A DNA stretch of 64,000 nucleotides from Phaseolus vulgaris (GCF_000499845.2 NC_023753.2:16678193-16742192); one strand, 5' to 3'. Counted from the first letter of the stretch, positions 42,772 to 54,793 are shown. Notes: generated by a model not told the origin, from the letters alone. Numbers and translations are program-made.

Positions 42772-43767
42772 TGATGTGAATTAAATCAAGCATAGGCACT
42801 TTTCAGAATATGGAAAAACAATACATGTGAAGAATGATGACAATTAGGAGTTATAATAAAAGACAAACAAATCGGTACAAGTAAAGGAACTTAAGGAAAC
42901 ATCATTGGAGAACAAAGTCTTCCAAAAGATGAACCAAACTCAAGATTGAGTGCCATTCCACATTGAACCGAAACAACACAAGGAAATGAAACACAAATAC
43001 CGAATCAAACTAAGCTACAAGTGTAGAATTGAAAAGGAAGACACAAAAGGAATAAGAACAAGCGAATGAAATGAAGAACACAACATAAGAACACAAACTA
43101 CCGATTGAAATTACAAAGACATGACTAGGAAATGGAAATGGAGATGGAATGAGAAAGAATTATGTGGATATCATCCATGGAAGGGATGAACACGCCACTT
43201 GGAGATGAATGTTCCAAGATAAGTGTAGGAATTGCCGCCACTTGGAGCCCCCAATCACTCACAAGTTGAGACAAGGAGAAGGAGAACAAGTCTCTCACAA
43301 TTCTCTCTCAATTTTAGTAGAGTAACCTTTCTTAAAATTCCAATTCTGAATTTACAAGAGCATGGCACATCCTTTTATAGTAGAAGAGGGTTGAAAATGA
43401 AAAGGCAAAATTCAAACCAAGACTATTCAAATTCGGCGCCAACTTCAAGTTACATGAGAAGTGTGACTTGCTTTCCTATTTTGGCACCTCCTAAAACTAC
43501 ATCTACACCTACTCTTTATGTCACATGGAAGGTGTGATTTGTTTTGTACATTAGCACCCCTTTTTTTAATATCTACACCTTCCCTTAAAGTTCTACTAAA
43601 AACTACACAAAAGTAATTACAAAAAGAATCATCAAATGATGCTCATCTCCCAAAGCTTTAGCCTTGCTCCTAGTAACCCTTTGAGGCATGAAAGATGTTA
43701 AGCTCATAGGTTGGCTTGGGCTTCTTGGGCATGGGCCTCAGACACCTCCTCTACTTGGTTTTCATCA
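42772..43767 (-). repeat. 5' LTR of element C (AAGTGGCG type)
   Basis: 996 bp. In reverse it starts TGATGAAAACCAAG and ends AATTCACATCA. The AAGTGGCG pair is at about 43191-43247, the TATA box (reverse TATAAAAG) near 43372, and GTCACA/TGTGA dyads lie farther upstream (43455 and 43522). It belongs to the same group as the LTRs at 1-800, 20562 and 57311. Confidence 0.85.
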
Positions 43768-43772
43768 CACCC

Positions 43773-44985
43773 TACAGACGCTACTTGACTGACGGGACAC
43801 TCCCGCTAGAGCCCAAAGAGGCCGGAGTAGTCAAGAAGAATTTGAGCAGGTATACCCTTGTGGATGGGAATTTGTTCAGAGATGGGTATACCCACCCTAT
43901 CCTGGCCTGCGTAAGTGGTGAGCAATGCATGCGCATCATGACAGAGCTCCACGAAAGGATATGTGGGAGTCACATTGGCGGTCGAGCTCTTTCGTTAAAG
44001 GCCTTTCCCGCAGGATACTACTGGCCAACCATGAGGGAAGATTGTACAAGGTATGCACAACAATGCAAGCAGTTCCAGCGACATGCTGACTGGCACAATG
44101 CGACCCCAGAGGAGTTACGATCGAAACAGAACCCATGGTCGTTTCATACTTGGGGGATCAACATTCTGGGGCCATTCCCTTTAGAAGTGCAACAGATGAA
44201 GTACCTTGTGGTTGCCATTGAGTAATTTACAAATTGGATAGAGGCCGAGCCAGTTGCACAAATCACGACCCATAAGATCCAGCACTTTGTGTGGAAGAAC
44301 ATAGTATGCCATTTTGGAATCCCAAAATGCTTGGTGTCCGATAATGGCACCCAGTTTGCAAGCCAACAGTTGGGCAAGTTGTGCACAGAGCTTGGGATAA
44401 AGCAAGTGTTTGCATCATTCAAGCACCCCCAGTCGAATGGACAGGTCGAATCTGCGAACCGAGTTCTGCTCATGGGTCTGAAGAAAAAACTAGAAAAAGC
44501 CAAGGTAACTTGGGCAAAAGAAGTTCCTAGAATTGTGTGGGCCTACCACACCACTCCACAGTCCACCACCAAGGAAACACCCTTTAGTTTGGTATATAGT
44601 TCGAACACGATGATTCCTGTAGAAATTCAAGAGAGCTCACCATGTTTCCAGAACTTCGTGGCTGAAGAATCCAACGAAGAAAGAAAGGTGAACCTATATC
44701 TACTAGATGAAGCCAGGGAGGAGGTTCGCATCAAGGTTGAAGCCTTGAAGAGAAAGGTGGAGTACAAGTACAACTCCAAGTTGAAACCTCGGCAGTTCTA
44801 AGTCACCGACTTGATAATGCGAAAAGCCCACCCCTGCCAGCTAGAGAACAAGTTATCTCCCAAGTGGACTGGTTCATACCGTGTGACAGAGGCGCTTGGA
44901 AACAAGCGTACAAGCTCGAGACCGTAGAAGGTGGGACGATTCCTCGAACTTGGAACGGAGCAAATTTAAATTTTTATTTCAGTTA
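43773..44985 (+). pseudogene. pol: Integrase of element F
   Basis: The zinc finger (HERICGSHIGG, CKQFQRHADWH, second Cys replaced by Phe) is followed by the core. The first catalytic site reads GINILGPFP, Asn in place of the Asp seen in element E (GIDILGPFP). A stop (TAA) follows VVAIE. The core continues with VSDNGTQFASQQLG and QSNGQVESANRVL, then the C-terminus with HTTPQSTTKETPFSLVY, LKPRQF, a stop at 44801, then LENKLSPKWTGS and NGANL-like end near 44985. Integrase would join the cDNA to the chromosome; three separate defects rule this out. Confidence 0.88.
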
Positions 44986-45112
44986 ATTATTGTATTGTAC
45001 ACAACTTAGGGGACACTCTTTTTCCCTTATCAGGGTTTTTTAACGAGGTCACCCAATAATATTTCAGTTAAAGATATATTTTCGCAAATGTATGGTACAG
45101 TGAAGTAAAGTG
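44986..45112 (+). other. Start of the F 3' untranslated region
   Basis: AT-rich sequence after pol, sharing the CTTATCAGGGTTTTTTAACG to GTCACCCAATAA region with element E (reverse of about 2440-2490). It ends in the TSD of element G (AAGTG). Confidence 0.7.
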
Positions 45113-46237
45113 TGTTGATCAAGAGTGATCAAGTGCTTTGAAGAATTCATTTAAGCTTTGAAGAATCCAAATCCTTTGTGTTTGATACAAGGCTGTGTTG
45201 CTGCTGTGTTTTAGGAGGGATCTGGGTAGTTTTATATGTAATCCACTACTTTGTTGATTCTAAAGCTAATGTGTTTTAAATCCTTTTTAAAATAAAGTGT
45301 TTTTCAAACTAAGTGAAAAACAACCTATTGTTTTGTCGAATCAACCAGTTGTCTTACTCTTAGGAGTTTTTGAAAAGGTTGAAAACTGTTTAAGTTTGGT
45401 TGACTTAACTTCCAAACCAAACAATCGGTTGTTTCGTGGTTTCAACCGATTGTTTCTTTGAAGATCCTAACAGAATTTTGTTTTGGTGGTTGAATGTGCT
45501 TTAAATGATTTCCAACTGAATACGCTCCTTCATTAAATGCTTTGACCAATCTTTGAAAAATATAAATAGTTTGTTTATGTTTTCAAACAAATAAGAGAAA
45601 CAGATTTGTGTTTTTCAGTGGTGAAAGAGTTGATTCAAGATTTAAACATTCACATCAAAGCTTTGGGTTTTCTAAGAGAGTGGAATAGGATTGCATTTGT
45701 GTTGATTTCAGATTGTTCTATAAACAAGTGTAATCTCTTCTCAACCTTCTGTATTTATGGTGTTGTGTTGCCAATGAGTGTTGTGTGCTCTTGAGGTGGT
45801 CAAGATCAATACTCTTGGTGTGTGAATTGCACAAAGTGAGTGTGTTTCTTGAAGGGTTCAAAGTCACTGCTTTGGTGGATTGTGTGTTGTAATCTGGTTT
45901 GATTACTTAGTGGATTACCTAGTGGTTTTCTGGGGACTGGATGTAGCTCTTGGTTTAAGAGTGAACCAGTATAAACTCTTGGTGTATCTTTCTCTTATCC
46001 TTAAACTCATGTACATTTTGCTTTTAGTTTTTACTGGTATAAACAACTGATTGTTTCGCTGAAACAATCGATTGTTTTCTTGTTGCTTTGTTGTTTTATT
46101 GATCTTGTTCTTGGCTAACCTGATTTCTGTTCTGGATTCATACAAAGAATTTTATTAAAGATTAAAAAGATTTCAAAAACCCCTCTTAAACAATTCACCC
46201 CCCCCCCCCCTCTCGTTTAAGGCCATATGTTCTAACA
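45113..46237 (+). repeat. 5' LTR of element G
   Basis: TGTTGATCAAGAG to TTCTAACA, 1125 bp. Palindrome words occur at about 45318-45356 (degenerate), 45422-45452 and 46044-46078. A run of about 14 C precedes the CTCTCGTTTAAGG end. Confidence 0.88.
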
Positions 46238-46301
46238 ATTGGCATTAAGAGCTTGGTACTTGAAAAATATTCAAGTTTGATCCTAAAATCTTTTTTTCTA
46301 C

Positions 46302-47997
46302 GGCTGAAAAACTACCTTTTGGGGAGGGTGCCTCAATTAACAGATCACCTCTGTTATGTGGTTTGAATTATCAATTTTGGAAAGTTAGAATGAAAATCTT
46401 TGTTGAATCTCTTCATAAAGGAATTTGGGATGCAATTGAAAATGGCCCTTTTATTCCTAAATTTGAAAAGGATGGATCTTCTATTGAAAAACCTTGGTCC
46501 CAATGGACTGATGCTGAAAATAAAAAGACCAAGTTTTCTTGCATTGCCAAGAATATCATAACCTCTGCTTTGAATTCGGATGAATTTTTCAGGATCTCAC
46601 AATGTGCATCGGCTAAGGAAATGTGGGGTACTTTAGAAGTCACCCATGAAGGAACAAATGATGAGAAGAGAGCTGGGAAACATACTCTAATACAAGAGTA
46701 TGAGATGTTTAGAATGCTTAAGTGAGAATCAATTACTGAAGTACAAAAGAGATTCACTCATATCATCAACCATCTAATGAGTCTTGGAAAAACCTTTGAT
46801 AAAGAGAAGCTAAACATCAAGATTCTCAAGTGTTTTGATAGATATTGGCAACCTAAGATAACAACAATCTCTGAATCAAAGGACTTGACATCCTTGACTA
46901 CGGCTTCCTTGTTTGGTAAGCTTAGAGAACATGAGTTGGACATGAATAGACTCAATGTTCAAGAAAGTGAGGATAAGCATGTAAGGAACATTGCTTTGAA
47001 AGCTGCCAAGCACAAGACGAAGCAAGATTCAAGTGATGAAAGTGAAGAAGAAAATCTAAGCTTGCTGTCGAAAAAGTTCAGCAAATTCTTGAAGAGAAAT
47101 CGCAACAAAGAAGCCAACAAAAAAAGGTATGAAAACAAGAAAACTAGTGATTTCAATTCTAACAATTATACGTGCCTTGGTTGTGGTGAACAAGGGCATA
47201 TAAAAGCTGATTGCCCAAATAAAGAAAGTAATGAAAAGAAGTCAAGCAATAAGGAAAAGAGAGGGAAATCAAAAAGAGCATATATTGCTTGTGATGAAAA
47301 CGAAGTCTCCTCATCAACCTCATCATCAAGTGAAGATGAAAAAGCCAATCTTTGTTTAATGACAGAAAGAGATGATGATTCAAGCAGCTCAAGCAGTGTA
47401 AGTTCTTGTGCTTCCTTAAGTGCTGAAAATTATAGCCAACTTCTTCAAGCTTTTAAAGAAACTCATGAAGAAGCTAACCGATTGGCTCTCTCAAACAACC
47501 GATTGAAAGGGTTGAATAACTGGAAAAGTCAAAAATTGATTTTGAAAATATTGAAATGCATTGTAAAAACTCTTCTCATGTGTGTAGCTCTAAAGTTTGT
47601 GAAAATTGTAAAACTCTTGAGAGTAAGGTCCACTACCTTGTAAGAACAGTGGATAAACTCTCAAAGGGTAAATCCAACTTTGAAACTGTCTTAGCATCCC
47701 AACAATGTGTTTTTGGAAAATCTGGTTTGGGGTTTTATCCTCAAAACAAGAAAAATGGGATTTCAAAGCCTTTTTCAAAAGTGCCAGAAAAACAACCGAT
47801 TGCAAGATCGAAATAACCGGTTGTTACATGCTTTTATTTCATGAAAAGAGGCCACTCAGTGAGATTCTGTAAAATTAGGAAATATTTTGTTCCTAAAGGT
47901 ATTTTACAATGGATTCCCAAAGGTTGTGAGGTTTCAAATGATAAAGATAACTCACAAGGATCCACATTTGTAAGGGGACCAAATCTTGTTGCTTGAA
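46302..47997 (+). pseudogene. gag: Gag of element G
   Basis: It matches the element A gag from residue 2 (AEKLPFGEGASINRSP) but the start codon is ACG. There is a stop at 46723 (MLK then TGA) and a frame change near 47520, inside the coiled coil. Knuckle 1 is intact (CLGCGEQGHIKADC). Knuckle 2 has Phe for its second Cys (CFYFMKRGHSVRFC), and the palindrome-coded linker contains a stop. It ends with NLVA and TGA at 47997, as in A. Confidence 0.85.
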
Positions 47998-48783
47998 TTC
48001 ATTATGATGCAGGGATACTAGAGAAACATGAAGTCCTGAGTTATCTGATCAAGATCTTGGAAGAAAAGAAGTATGACTGGAACTGAATTAAAGGTATATA
48101 CCAGTTCAAGTTATCTTAAAAGGAAAAAGAAGCATTCTTGATCACAAACAATGACTCATTAAAGGAACTTCATAACAAAAGGATAAGACCTTCCCTATCT
48201 CTGCTTTTCAATTATAAATTCATATCAAATTTTTCATTTACATAAGAGAAATTGTATCTGTTTTAAACTCTTCTCAGTTTCTGTTTAAGATACAAACTAT
48301 GTTATTGTTGCAGAAAAACAACCGATTGTTTCCTCAAAACAACCGATTGTTTCTTCTCTAACAGCACTGTGAAGAATTGATTTAATTTCTCTATAAATTC
48401 TATCTTTTACATATTTCAATCTTAAAGGGATTTTGAGTCAATGAAGTTGTCTTTGAAGTCTGATCTAGTTCTGAAGCAAGTTACATCTTGTCATAAAAAG
48501 GAATATATTCCATATCTTGGAAATTCAAGTGCCTTTTTGACTAGTCAAAGTCACATGTGATGACCATGTGTTTTTCTGCTTTGGAATGACGTTTTCTATG
48601 CAAAGCTTGAACCAGTTTCTACCTTGAAGACTAAAACCCACTACCACAAAAGATCAAAGAGGGATTCTGCTTTGCTATAAAATCTGTTGCAGTTGTTTTC
48701 CTTCACAAAAACAACCCATTGGCTCATCTCTTGCCACATCTCTTTCTCTCCTTGTGTGTGTGCCTTTTTCTCATTCTGCTTTC
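47998..48783 (+). other. Spacer of element G
   Basis: About 790 bp, collinear with 29904-30685 of element A, including a palindrome pair at about 48317-48352. No pol similarity is visible here either, which confirms that lack of pol predates the split of A and G. Confidence 0.6.
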
Positions 48784-49986
48784 ATGGATTCCACTCCACC
48801 TACATCAAAGAGGATTAAAAACAGGGTTGTGAGATCAGGAGAACATCTTGAGGGCTGGTTTTCAGGAGATAATGAATTGATTGAGAAGCATCGCTTTGAA
48901 ACAAGTAGAAAAGTGATAAAAATCCAAAAGTTGTCTCCTTTGATTGGTTGAAAAGCCAAAAGCTGGACAATGTGAGAAGGCTTCTCAAAGAACAGCTGTT
49001 GAAGAGGTTCTTGGAGATGAAAGGGGAACATATATCCGTATCTAATTCGGGTTTTCTACACAAATTTGAAGTTTGAAGGAAACAATCTTGTTTCACATGT
49101 TAAGGGTGTAGATATAGAGATTACCCATGATGTATGGGTTGCTGTAACTGGTTTGAAATATGTTGGGCTGAGAATCAATAAAGGAAACATTGGTGTGGTG
49201 GAAAATTTCAACAAACTTCAGTACTATAGAAGTTGTTTGAAGAATCCTCAAACTCAAAAAAGAACTTGTTTTGTTGGAGGTTTGAAGTTAAATGAAAGGT
49301 TGTTACCTCTCATTGTTACATGGATTTTAACACCTAGAGGAAGCAACCATTATGTTTTAACTGAGGAAGTTCTTGTCTATATCTATTGCATCATGAACAA
49401 AGTCAAGATCAATTGGATTCATATCATCAAGGAGCATATGCAAAAGTATGTGAGGTTAAGTGATTACCATTATCCTTATGCTGTCTTGGTTTCTAAGTTT
49501 TTACTCTATTTTGAAGTGAATCTTGAGGATGAAACATCTGAGTTGGTGAAATCAACACTTGAAGTGAACAATGGTTCAGTAAGCAAGATGGGTTTTACCA
49601 AGATCAATGGAAGATGGGTAAGTAAGGATGGTGAACATGGTATCTCCTCAAGTGCTGCTCAAGCTGAAAATGATGACGAAGATCAAGATGGTGCTGATAT
49701 GAATGTTCAAGATGCAAAACAACCTGCAATTGATTTTGGTGTTGGAACAAGTGCTAGTCTTCAAGGAGATGGGATTCATTCAATGTCTTCCTTTGAGAGA
49801 TACATGGTGAATAGGCCTGATGGCTTTGCGGAAAATCAAAGAAATCTTCATGATCTTTGTGTCTCAAACTTTCAGAACTTTGATAACAGATTCCAAAGCA
49901 TGGATACAAGGCTTCTAACGCTTGATGAACAGATTGAAGTTGTTCAAAATCAAATCTTTGAGATACAGTATGGAAAGGAAGACTAA
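48784..49986 (+). pseudogene. ORF2 of element G
   Basis: The start MDSTPPTSKRIK matches ORF2 of element A. Frame changes between about 48930 and 49065 break it; from 49066 to 49986 the frame is open for 306 codons (GNNLVSHVKGVDIEITHDVW, TWILTPRGSNH, NWIHIIKEHMQKYV, C-terminal DEQIEVVQNQIFEIQ). The acidic linker differs strongly in sequence and length from A. Conserved core plus variable linker suggests a real protein in the ancestor. Confidence 0.85.
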
Positions 49987-50394
49987 AGAAAAACAACTGG
50001 CTGATCTGTCGAAACAACCGATTGTTATGCTTATCTACCAAGGCTTCATTGTTTTCTATCTTTAGATTTCCTTATTCTGAACTTTTCTGTTTTATCTCTT
50101 CCTAAAGTCTATTTGTGAAGACAAATAGGGGGAGAATGTTTGGTTATGTGTTGACAAACTCTGATATGTTTGATGTTTAAATTCTGCTACTACTGCTGCT
50201 ATTTTTAATTTGTTTTTGGCTGTTTTTTTTTCCTGTTCTAAGGTTCATGCAGAACACTAATCAATGTGCTATTCTAATTTGTTGTTAAAGATGCTCTGGT
50301 ATGCATAAGATTTTGCTATGCAGGTGCTGCTTCAGATTCAATCAAAGACCAACACAAGCCACTAGGGATTTGTCTTCATCAAATAGGGGGAGAT

Positions 50395-51510
50395 TGTTGA
50401 TCAAAAGTGATCAAGTACTTTGAAGAATTCATTTATACTTTGAAGAATCCAAATCCTTTGTGTTTGATGCAAGGCTATGTTGTTGTTGTGTTTTGGGAGG
50501 GATCCGGGTAAATTTATATGTAATCCACTCCTTTGTTGAATCTAAAGCTAATGTGTTTTAAATCCTTTTTAAAATAAAGTGTTTTCCAAACTAAGTGAAA
50601 AACAACCTGTTGTTTTGTCGAATCAACCGGTTGTTTTACTCTTAGGAGTTTTTGAAAAGGTTGAAAACTGTTTAAGTTTGGTTGACTTAACTTCCAAACC
50701 AAACAATCGGTTGTTTCGTGGTTTCAACCGATTGTTTCTTTGAAAATCCTAACAGAATTCTGTTTTGGTGGTTGAATGTGCTTTAAATGATTTCCAACTG
50801 AATACACTCCTTCATTAAATGCTTTGACCAATCTTTGAAAAATATAAATAGTTTCTTATGTTTTCAAACAAACAAGAGAAATAGATTTGAGTTTTTCAGT
50901 GGTGAAAGAGTTGATTCAAGATTTGAACATTCACATCAAAGCTTTGGGTTTTCTAAGAGAGTGAAATAGGATTGCATTTGTATTGATTTCAGATTGTTCT
51001 GTAAACAAGTGTAATCTCTTCTCAACCTTCTGTATTTCTGGTGTTGTGTTGCCAATGAGTGTTGTGTGCTCTTGAGGTGGTCAAGATCAATACTCTTGGT
51101 GTGTGAATTGCACAAAGTGAGTGTGTTTCTTGAAGGGTTCAAAGTCACTGCTTTGGTGGATTGTGTGTTGTAATCTGGTTTGATTACTTAGTGGATTACC
51201 CAGTGGTTTTCTGGGGACTGGATGTAGCTCTTGGTTTAAGAGTGAACCAGTATAAACTCTTGGTGTATCTTTCTCTTATCCTTAAACTCATTTACATTCT
51301 GTTATTAGTTTTTACTGGTATAAACAACCGATTGTTTCGCAAAAACAACCGATTGTTTTCCTGCTGCTTTGCGGTTTTATTGATCTTGTTCTTGGCTAAC
51401 TTGATTTTTGTTATGGATTCATACATAAAATTTAGTTAAAGATTAAAAAGATTTCAAAAGCCCCTCTTAAACAATTCACCCCCTCTCGTTTAAGGCCATA
51501 TATTCTAACA
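50395..51510 (+). repeat. 3' LTR of element G
   Basis: 1116 bp, starting TGTTGATCAAAAG after the purine tract AAATAGGGGGAGAT. Palindrome pairs occur at about 50598-50636, 50702-50734 and 51324-51357. It ends TATTCTAACA before the TSD. Confidence 0.88.
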
Positions 51511-52280
51511 AAGTGAACCTCTCCCTTGGGTAGAAACCCCAAGATCGGGAATAGTAAAGTTCTTAGTGAGCCTCCCTCTTGTGTGAGAACGCCAAGGTTG
51601 AGAACAGTATGATTCCCAGTTAAAACCCCTATTACATCTATACGGCAAGGACGAGGTCGGTAAAGTCAACCTCTACCTTGGATAGAAACGCCAAGATCGG
51701 GAATAGTAAGGTTCTTAGTGAGCCTCCTTCTTGTGTAAGAATGCGAAGGTTGAGAAAAGTATGGTTCCCAGTTAAAACTCTCCCTTGCCTCTATACGACA
51801 AGGACGAGGTCACTAAAGTGAACCTCTCCCTTGGGTAGAAACGCCAAGATCGACAATAGTAAGGTTCTTAGTGAGCCTCCCTCTTATGTGAGAACGCCAA
51901 GTTTGAGAATAGTATGGTTCCCGGTTAAAACCCACCCTTGCCCCTGTACGACAAGGATGAGGTCAGTAAAGTGAACCTCTTCCTTGGGTAGAAACGCCAA
52001 GATTGGGAATAGTAAGGTTCTTAGTGAGCCTCCCTCTTGTGTGAGAACGCCAAGGTTGAGAACAGTATGGTTCCCAGTTAAAACCCACCCTTGCCCCTAT
52101 ACGGCAAGGACGAGGTCAGTAAAGTGAACCTCTCCCTTGGGTAGAAACGCCAAGATCGGGAATAGTAAGGTTCTTAGTGAGCCTCCCTCTTGTGTGAGAA
52201 CGCCAAGGTCGAGAAGAGTATGGTTCCTAGTTAAATATATCCGTTGTCCTTATACGCCAAGGTCAAGAGCAACATCTTCC
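51511..52280 (+). repeat. 153-bp tandem repeat array (five copies) in the 3' region of F
   Basis: The word AAGTGAACCTC (or AAGTCAACCTC) starts at 51511, 51663, 51816, 51969 and 52122, a 152-153 bp period. Each unit holds GCCAAGATCGGGAATAG, GTGAGCCTCCCTC and ACGACAAGGACGAGGTC. Element G inserted in or at the edge of the first unit. It corresponds in position to the 150-bp array of E but has different sequence. Confidence 0.92.
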
Positions 52281-52304
52281 TTATCTTTGTACGACAAGGG
52301 TAGG

Positions 52305-52957
52305 TGATGGAAGAGGCCCAAGCCCATGATAGAAAAAGCCCAAGCCCAAGCCCAAATACAAGTTCAAGCTTCAACTCAAGCCTAACAAATAGAAGATATG
52401 GGCAAACTAAGCATCATTGGATGTCTTTCTTTTGTAATTACTTTTGAGTATTTTTTAGTAGAACATAAAGGGAGGTGTAGATATAAATATAAGAGGTGCA
52501 AATGTATAAAGCTAAGTCACACCTTCCATGTGACACAAAAGAAGGTGTAGGTATAGATTTAGGAGGTGCCAAAAATAGAAACCAAGTCACACTTCCCTTG
52601 TGACTAGGAATTGGGTCCAAATTCAAATGCTTCTCATTTGAATTTCCCTCCACTTTCTTTTGAATTTCCAGCCCTCTAAACACTATAAATAAGAGGGTTT
52701 GGCTCATGTATTTGCAAGATTAATGAGAGTAAAGTTATGCTGCCAACATTGTGCCATGCTTTGCTTCTACCTAGTTTCTAGGCTCTAATCTTCATCTTCC
52801 TCACTTACCATAGGGCTGGCCGAACCTCCCTACTTCCATACATATCATGCACCTTCAAGATCACCATAGCTCCTAGGAGGATCTTGCACATTTACAACCA
52901 TGGCTTCCGCACCATTTTTCACATGATTCTAAGAAGAGCTTCATGAATTTGCCATCA
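52305..52957 (+). repeat. 5' LTR of element H, chimeric
   Basis: The U3 part (52305 to about 52695) contains GTCACA/TGTGAC dyads at about 52517 and 52586 and TATAAATA at 52684-52691, like the LTR at 1-800. From about 52701 (GGCTCATGTATTTGCAAG) to 52957 it is nearly identical to R-U5 of element B (34083-34342). The junction lies just downstream of the TATA box. Confidence 0.85.
52684..52691 (+). promoter_or_regulatory. LTR TATA box of element H
   Basis: TATAAATA in U3, downstream of two GTCACA-N7-TGTGAC-type dyads and about 15 bp before the switch to B-type R-U5 sequence. Confidence 0.6.
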
Positions 52958-52959
52958 TT

Positions 52960-52971
52960 TGGTATCAGAGC
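52960..52971 (+). other. Primer binding site of element H
   Basis: TGGTATCAGAGC, exact initiator tRNA-Met complement, two bases after the LTR. It is intact here and damaged in element B. Confidence 0.85.
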
Positions 52972-54793
52972 ATAGGTTCTTCAAAGATGAGTAGTTCTTG
53001 GTCTTTTTCATTTTGAGTTCTTCTTTATTTCATGTTGTTCATCTTGTTTTCATACTTGTCTTGCTGTTTTTAATTTTTTGCTTTGATTTGGTGTGCTCTT
53101 TGGAAAATCCAATCGGTGCACTTTGCTTAATTGATCTTGAGCAATCCTTGTGCAATTTTTGGTAGGATTCCTTACACCTTTGAGTTGCTGTTTTTATTTT
53201 AGGTATTTGAGTCTTTATTGCAATTCTATTTGGTTCATTTTATGCTCTTTGAGTCTTTTAATTTCTGAATCTATATGTGTTTTGTCTAGTCATGTTTTTC
53301 CAAAATGTCATTAAATCATAAGTAGAACTTTGTTTGGCTTATTTGTTTCTTGATTTTGGTCTAAATATTTGTTTTGAATCTGCTGTATTTTGATCTTTTG
53401 GTGCCTTTTTATTTTTAGCTTGAGTTCATATTTGTGTTTAGATCTACACAAATTCCTTTTCATCAATTCCATTGTGTTTATCTTTTGGTCTCTTGCTGTT
53501 TTTTTCCAATTTTACAGAATCCCCTGTTTTACATACTCTGTGCTGGCTGTTTTGTTTAAGAAAATTATTTTCCCTCATAGGAAATTTCTTATTCTCTGGA
53601 TTATGCAAGATTGAGTTGTTACAGAAAAGACAAAAAAAGAATCAGCTCAAAAGAGTCAATAGAAGAAAAATGATAAATATTTTAAAAACAGTGTGCAAAT
53701 CTGGGCGCTACAGTTGGCGTAACTGAACACTGAATTTGAAAAAATTATTAAAAAAAAATGGTTCATGAGTTTGGAGTGAAACCAACGCCAGATTTTAGTT
53801 AAGATCTTGAATATTTTGCATATAAATTTTCAGAGGCAAATATTAAAAGGGCAGCTCAGCATAAATCGGGGAAAATCACATTCTCTGGCCCACAACAATT
53901 TTTCAGTGGTGCTGTTTTTTTGATTTTGAAATCTATTCTAGTGCTATTCTTAGGATTCATTTTGTGTGCCTACCTTTATTTGAGTACCTTTATTTGCTTG
54001 TCTAATATTTCTTGGAACTCTTTCTAGTTGTCACAATCTAACTCCATTTGTGTGGTACTGTTTTTTTCCAATTAAATTTTTTCTTGCTTTAATTCTTTGG
54101 CCTCTAAATTTGGTGCTGGATTGATTCTCAATTGGTGCTTATTTGAGTGGAAATTTGACTTGAGTGAGGACTAGTTTTCTTGATAGGTGCTGGATTGGAG
54201 AATTAAGTCCCTAATTTTAAGAGAAACAAAGGCAAAGGCAGAAACAAATACTTATCAAAAACACCATAAACACTTGGAGGGCCCAACAAAGAAAAGACAA
54301 CCAAGGAAGTGTCAATAGCAAAAAAAGATCAACAAAGGGAGTTTTCTTTAATTTTCTTTGCAACTTAACTTTTGTTAATTACTTCTTTAATTACGTGATT
54401 AGACGGTGAGTGTGTCTTCAAGGGCTCCAAGTGTCCAAGAAGCCTCACCTAGTGCCGACTAGTGTAGAACTTTCTAGCTTAGCAATTGTTAAATGTTTTG
54501 TTAATTGCTTTTGTTTAGTCTTGTTTAAAGCTTTGATTATTTGTTTTGTTTGTTAAATAGTTTGCATTGTTTTCTTGCATTCAAAATTTGATTTCTACAT
54601 CCTCATTGTGTTTCAAGTGATTTACCTAAAGAAAGATTTGTGTGAAGGTCTTGAGGGATAGTTTTTGGCTAAGGCAAAGACTTGGTATTTAAGTAGTCCA
54701 TTGTGACTCACCTCTCTTACCTAGAAAACTACCTTCATTAGCTTCCCTCCTCTTTCTTAAAAGTAAAACATTTCTAAACACAAAGCTTTAGTC
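52972..54793 (+). other. Leader of element H
   Basis: About 1.8 kb, collinear and highly similar to the leader of B (34359-36173), including the CTTCAAGGGCTCCAAGTGTCC region before gag. No credible coding frame. Since B and H have very different internal coding parts, the close match of leader and R-U5 fits shared packaging or copying by the same machinery (inference). Confidence 0.7.

Larger units (their letters stand above)
41445..43772 (-). mobile_element. Deleted CRM-like element C, minus strand, TSD CACCC
   Basis: Element at 41450-43767, flanked by CACCC (41445-41449 and 43768-43772). Reading in reverse: a full LTR (43767-42772), a primer site with TGGTATCTAGAGC at about 42760, then leader sequence related to that of D and B, and finally only about 75 bp of a second LTR. 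All gag and pol are gone. The second LTR end reads TA instead of TG at the plus-strand edge. Confidence 0.85.
45108..51515 (+). mobile_element. Pol-less Sirevirus-like retrotransposon G, degenerate, TSD AAGTG
   Basis: Element at 45113-51510 (6398 bp) with AAGTG at 45108-45112 and 51511-51515. It has the same plan as element A: LTR, primer site, gag, spacer, ORF2, double purine tract, LTR. LTRs are 1125 and 1116 bp and more diverged from each other than those of A. Gag has lost its ATG and is frameshifted, ORF2 is frameshifted near its start. Two independent copies with the same pol-less structure show that this is a family, not one deletion event. Confidence 0.9.

Noticed and set aside
51511..52280. 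CRISPR-like array
   Set aside because: Units are whole 153-bp tandem repeats with no unique spacers, in a plant retrotransposon.
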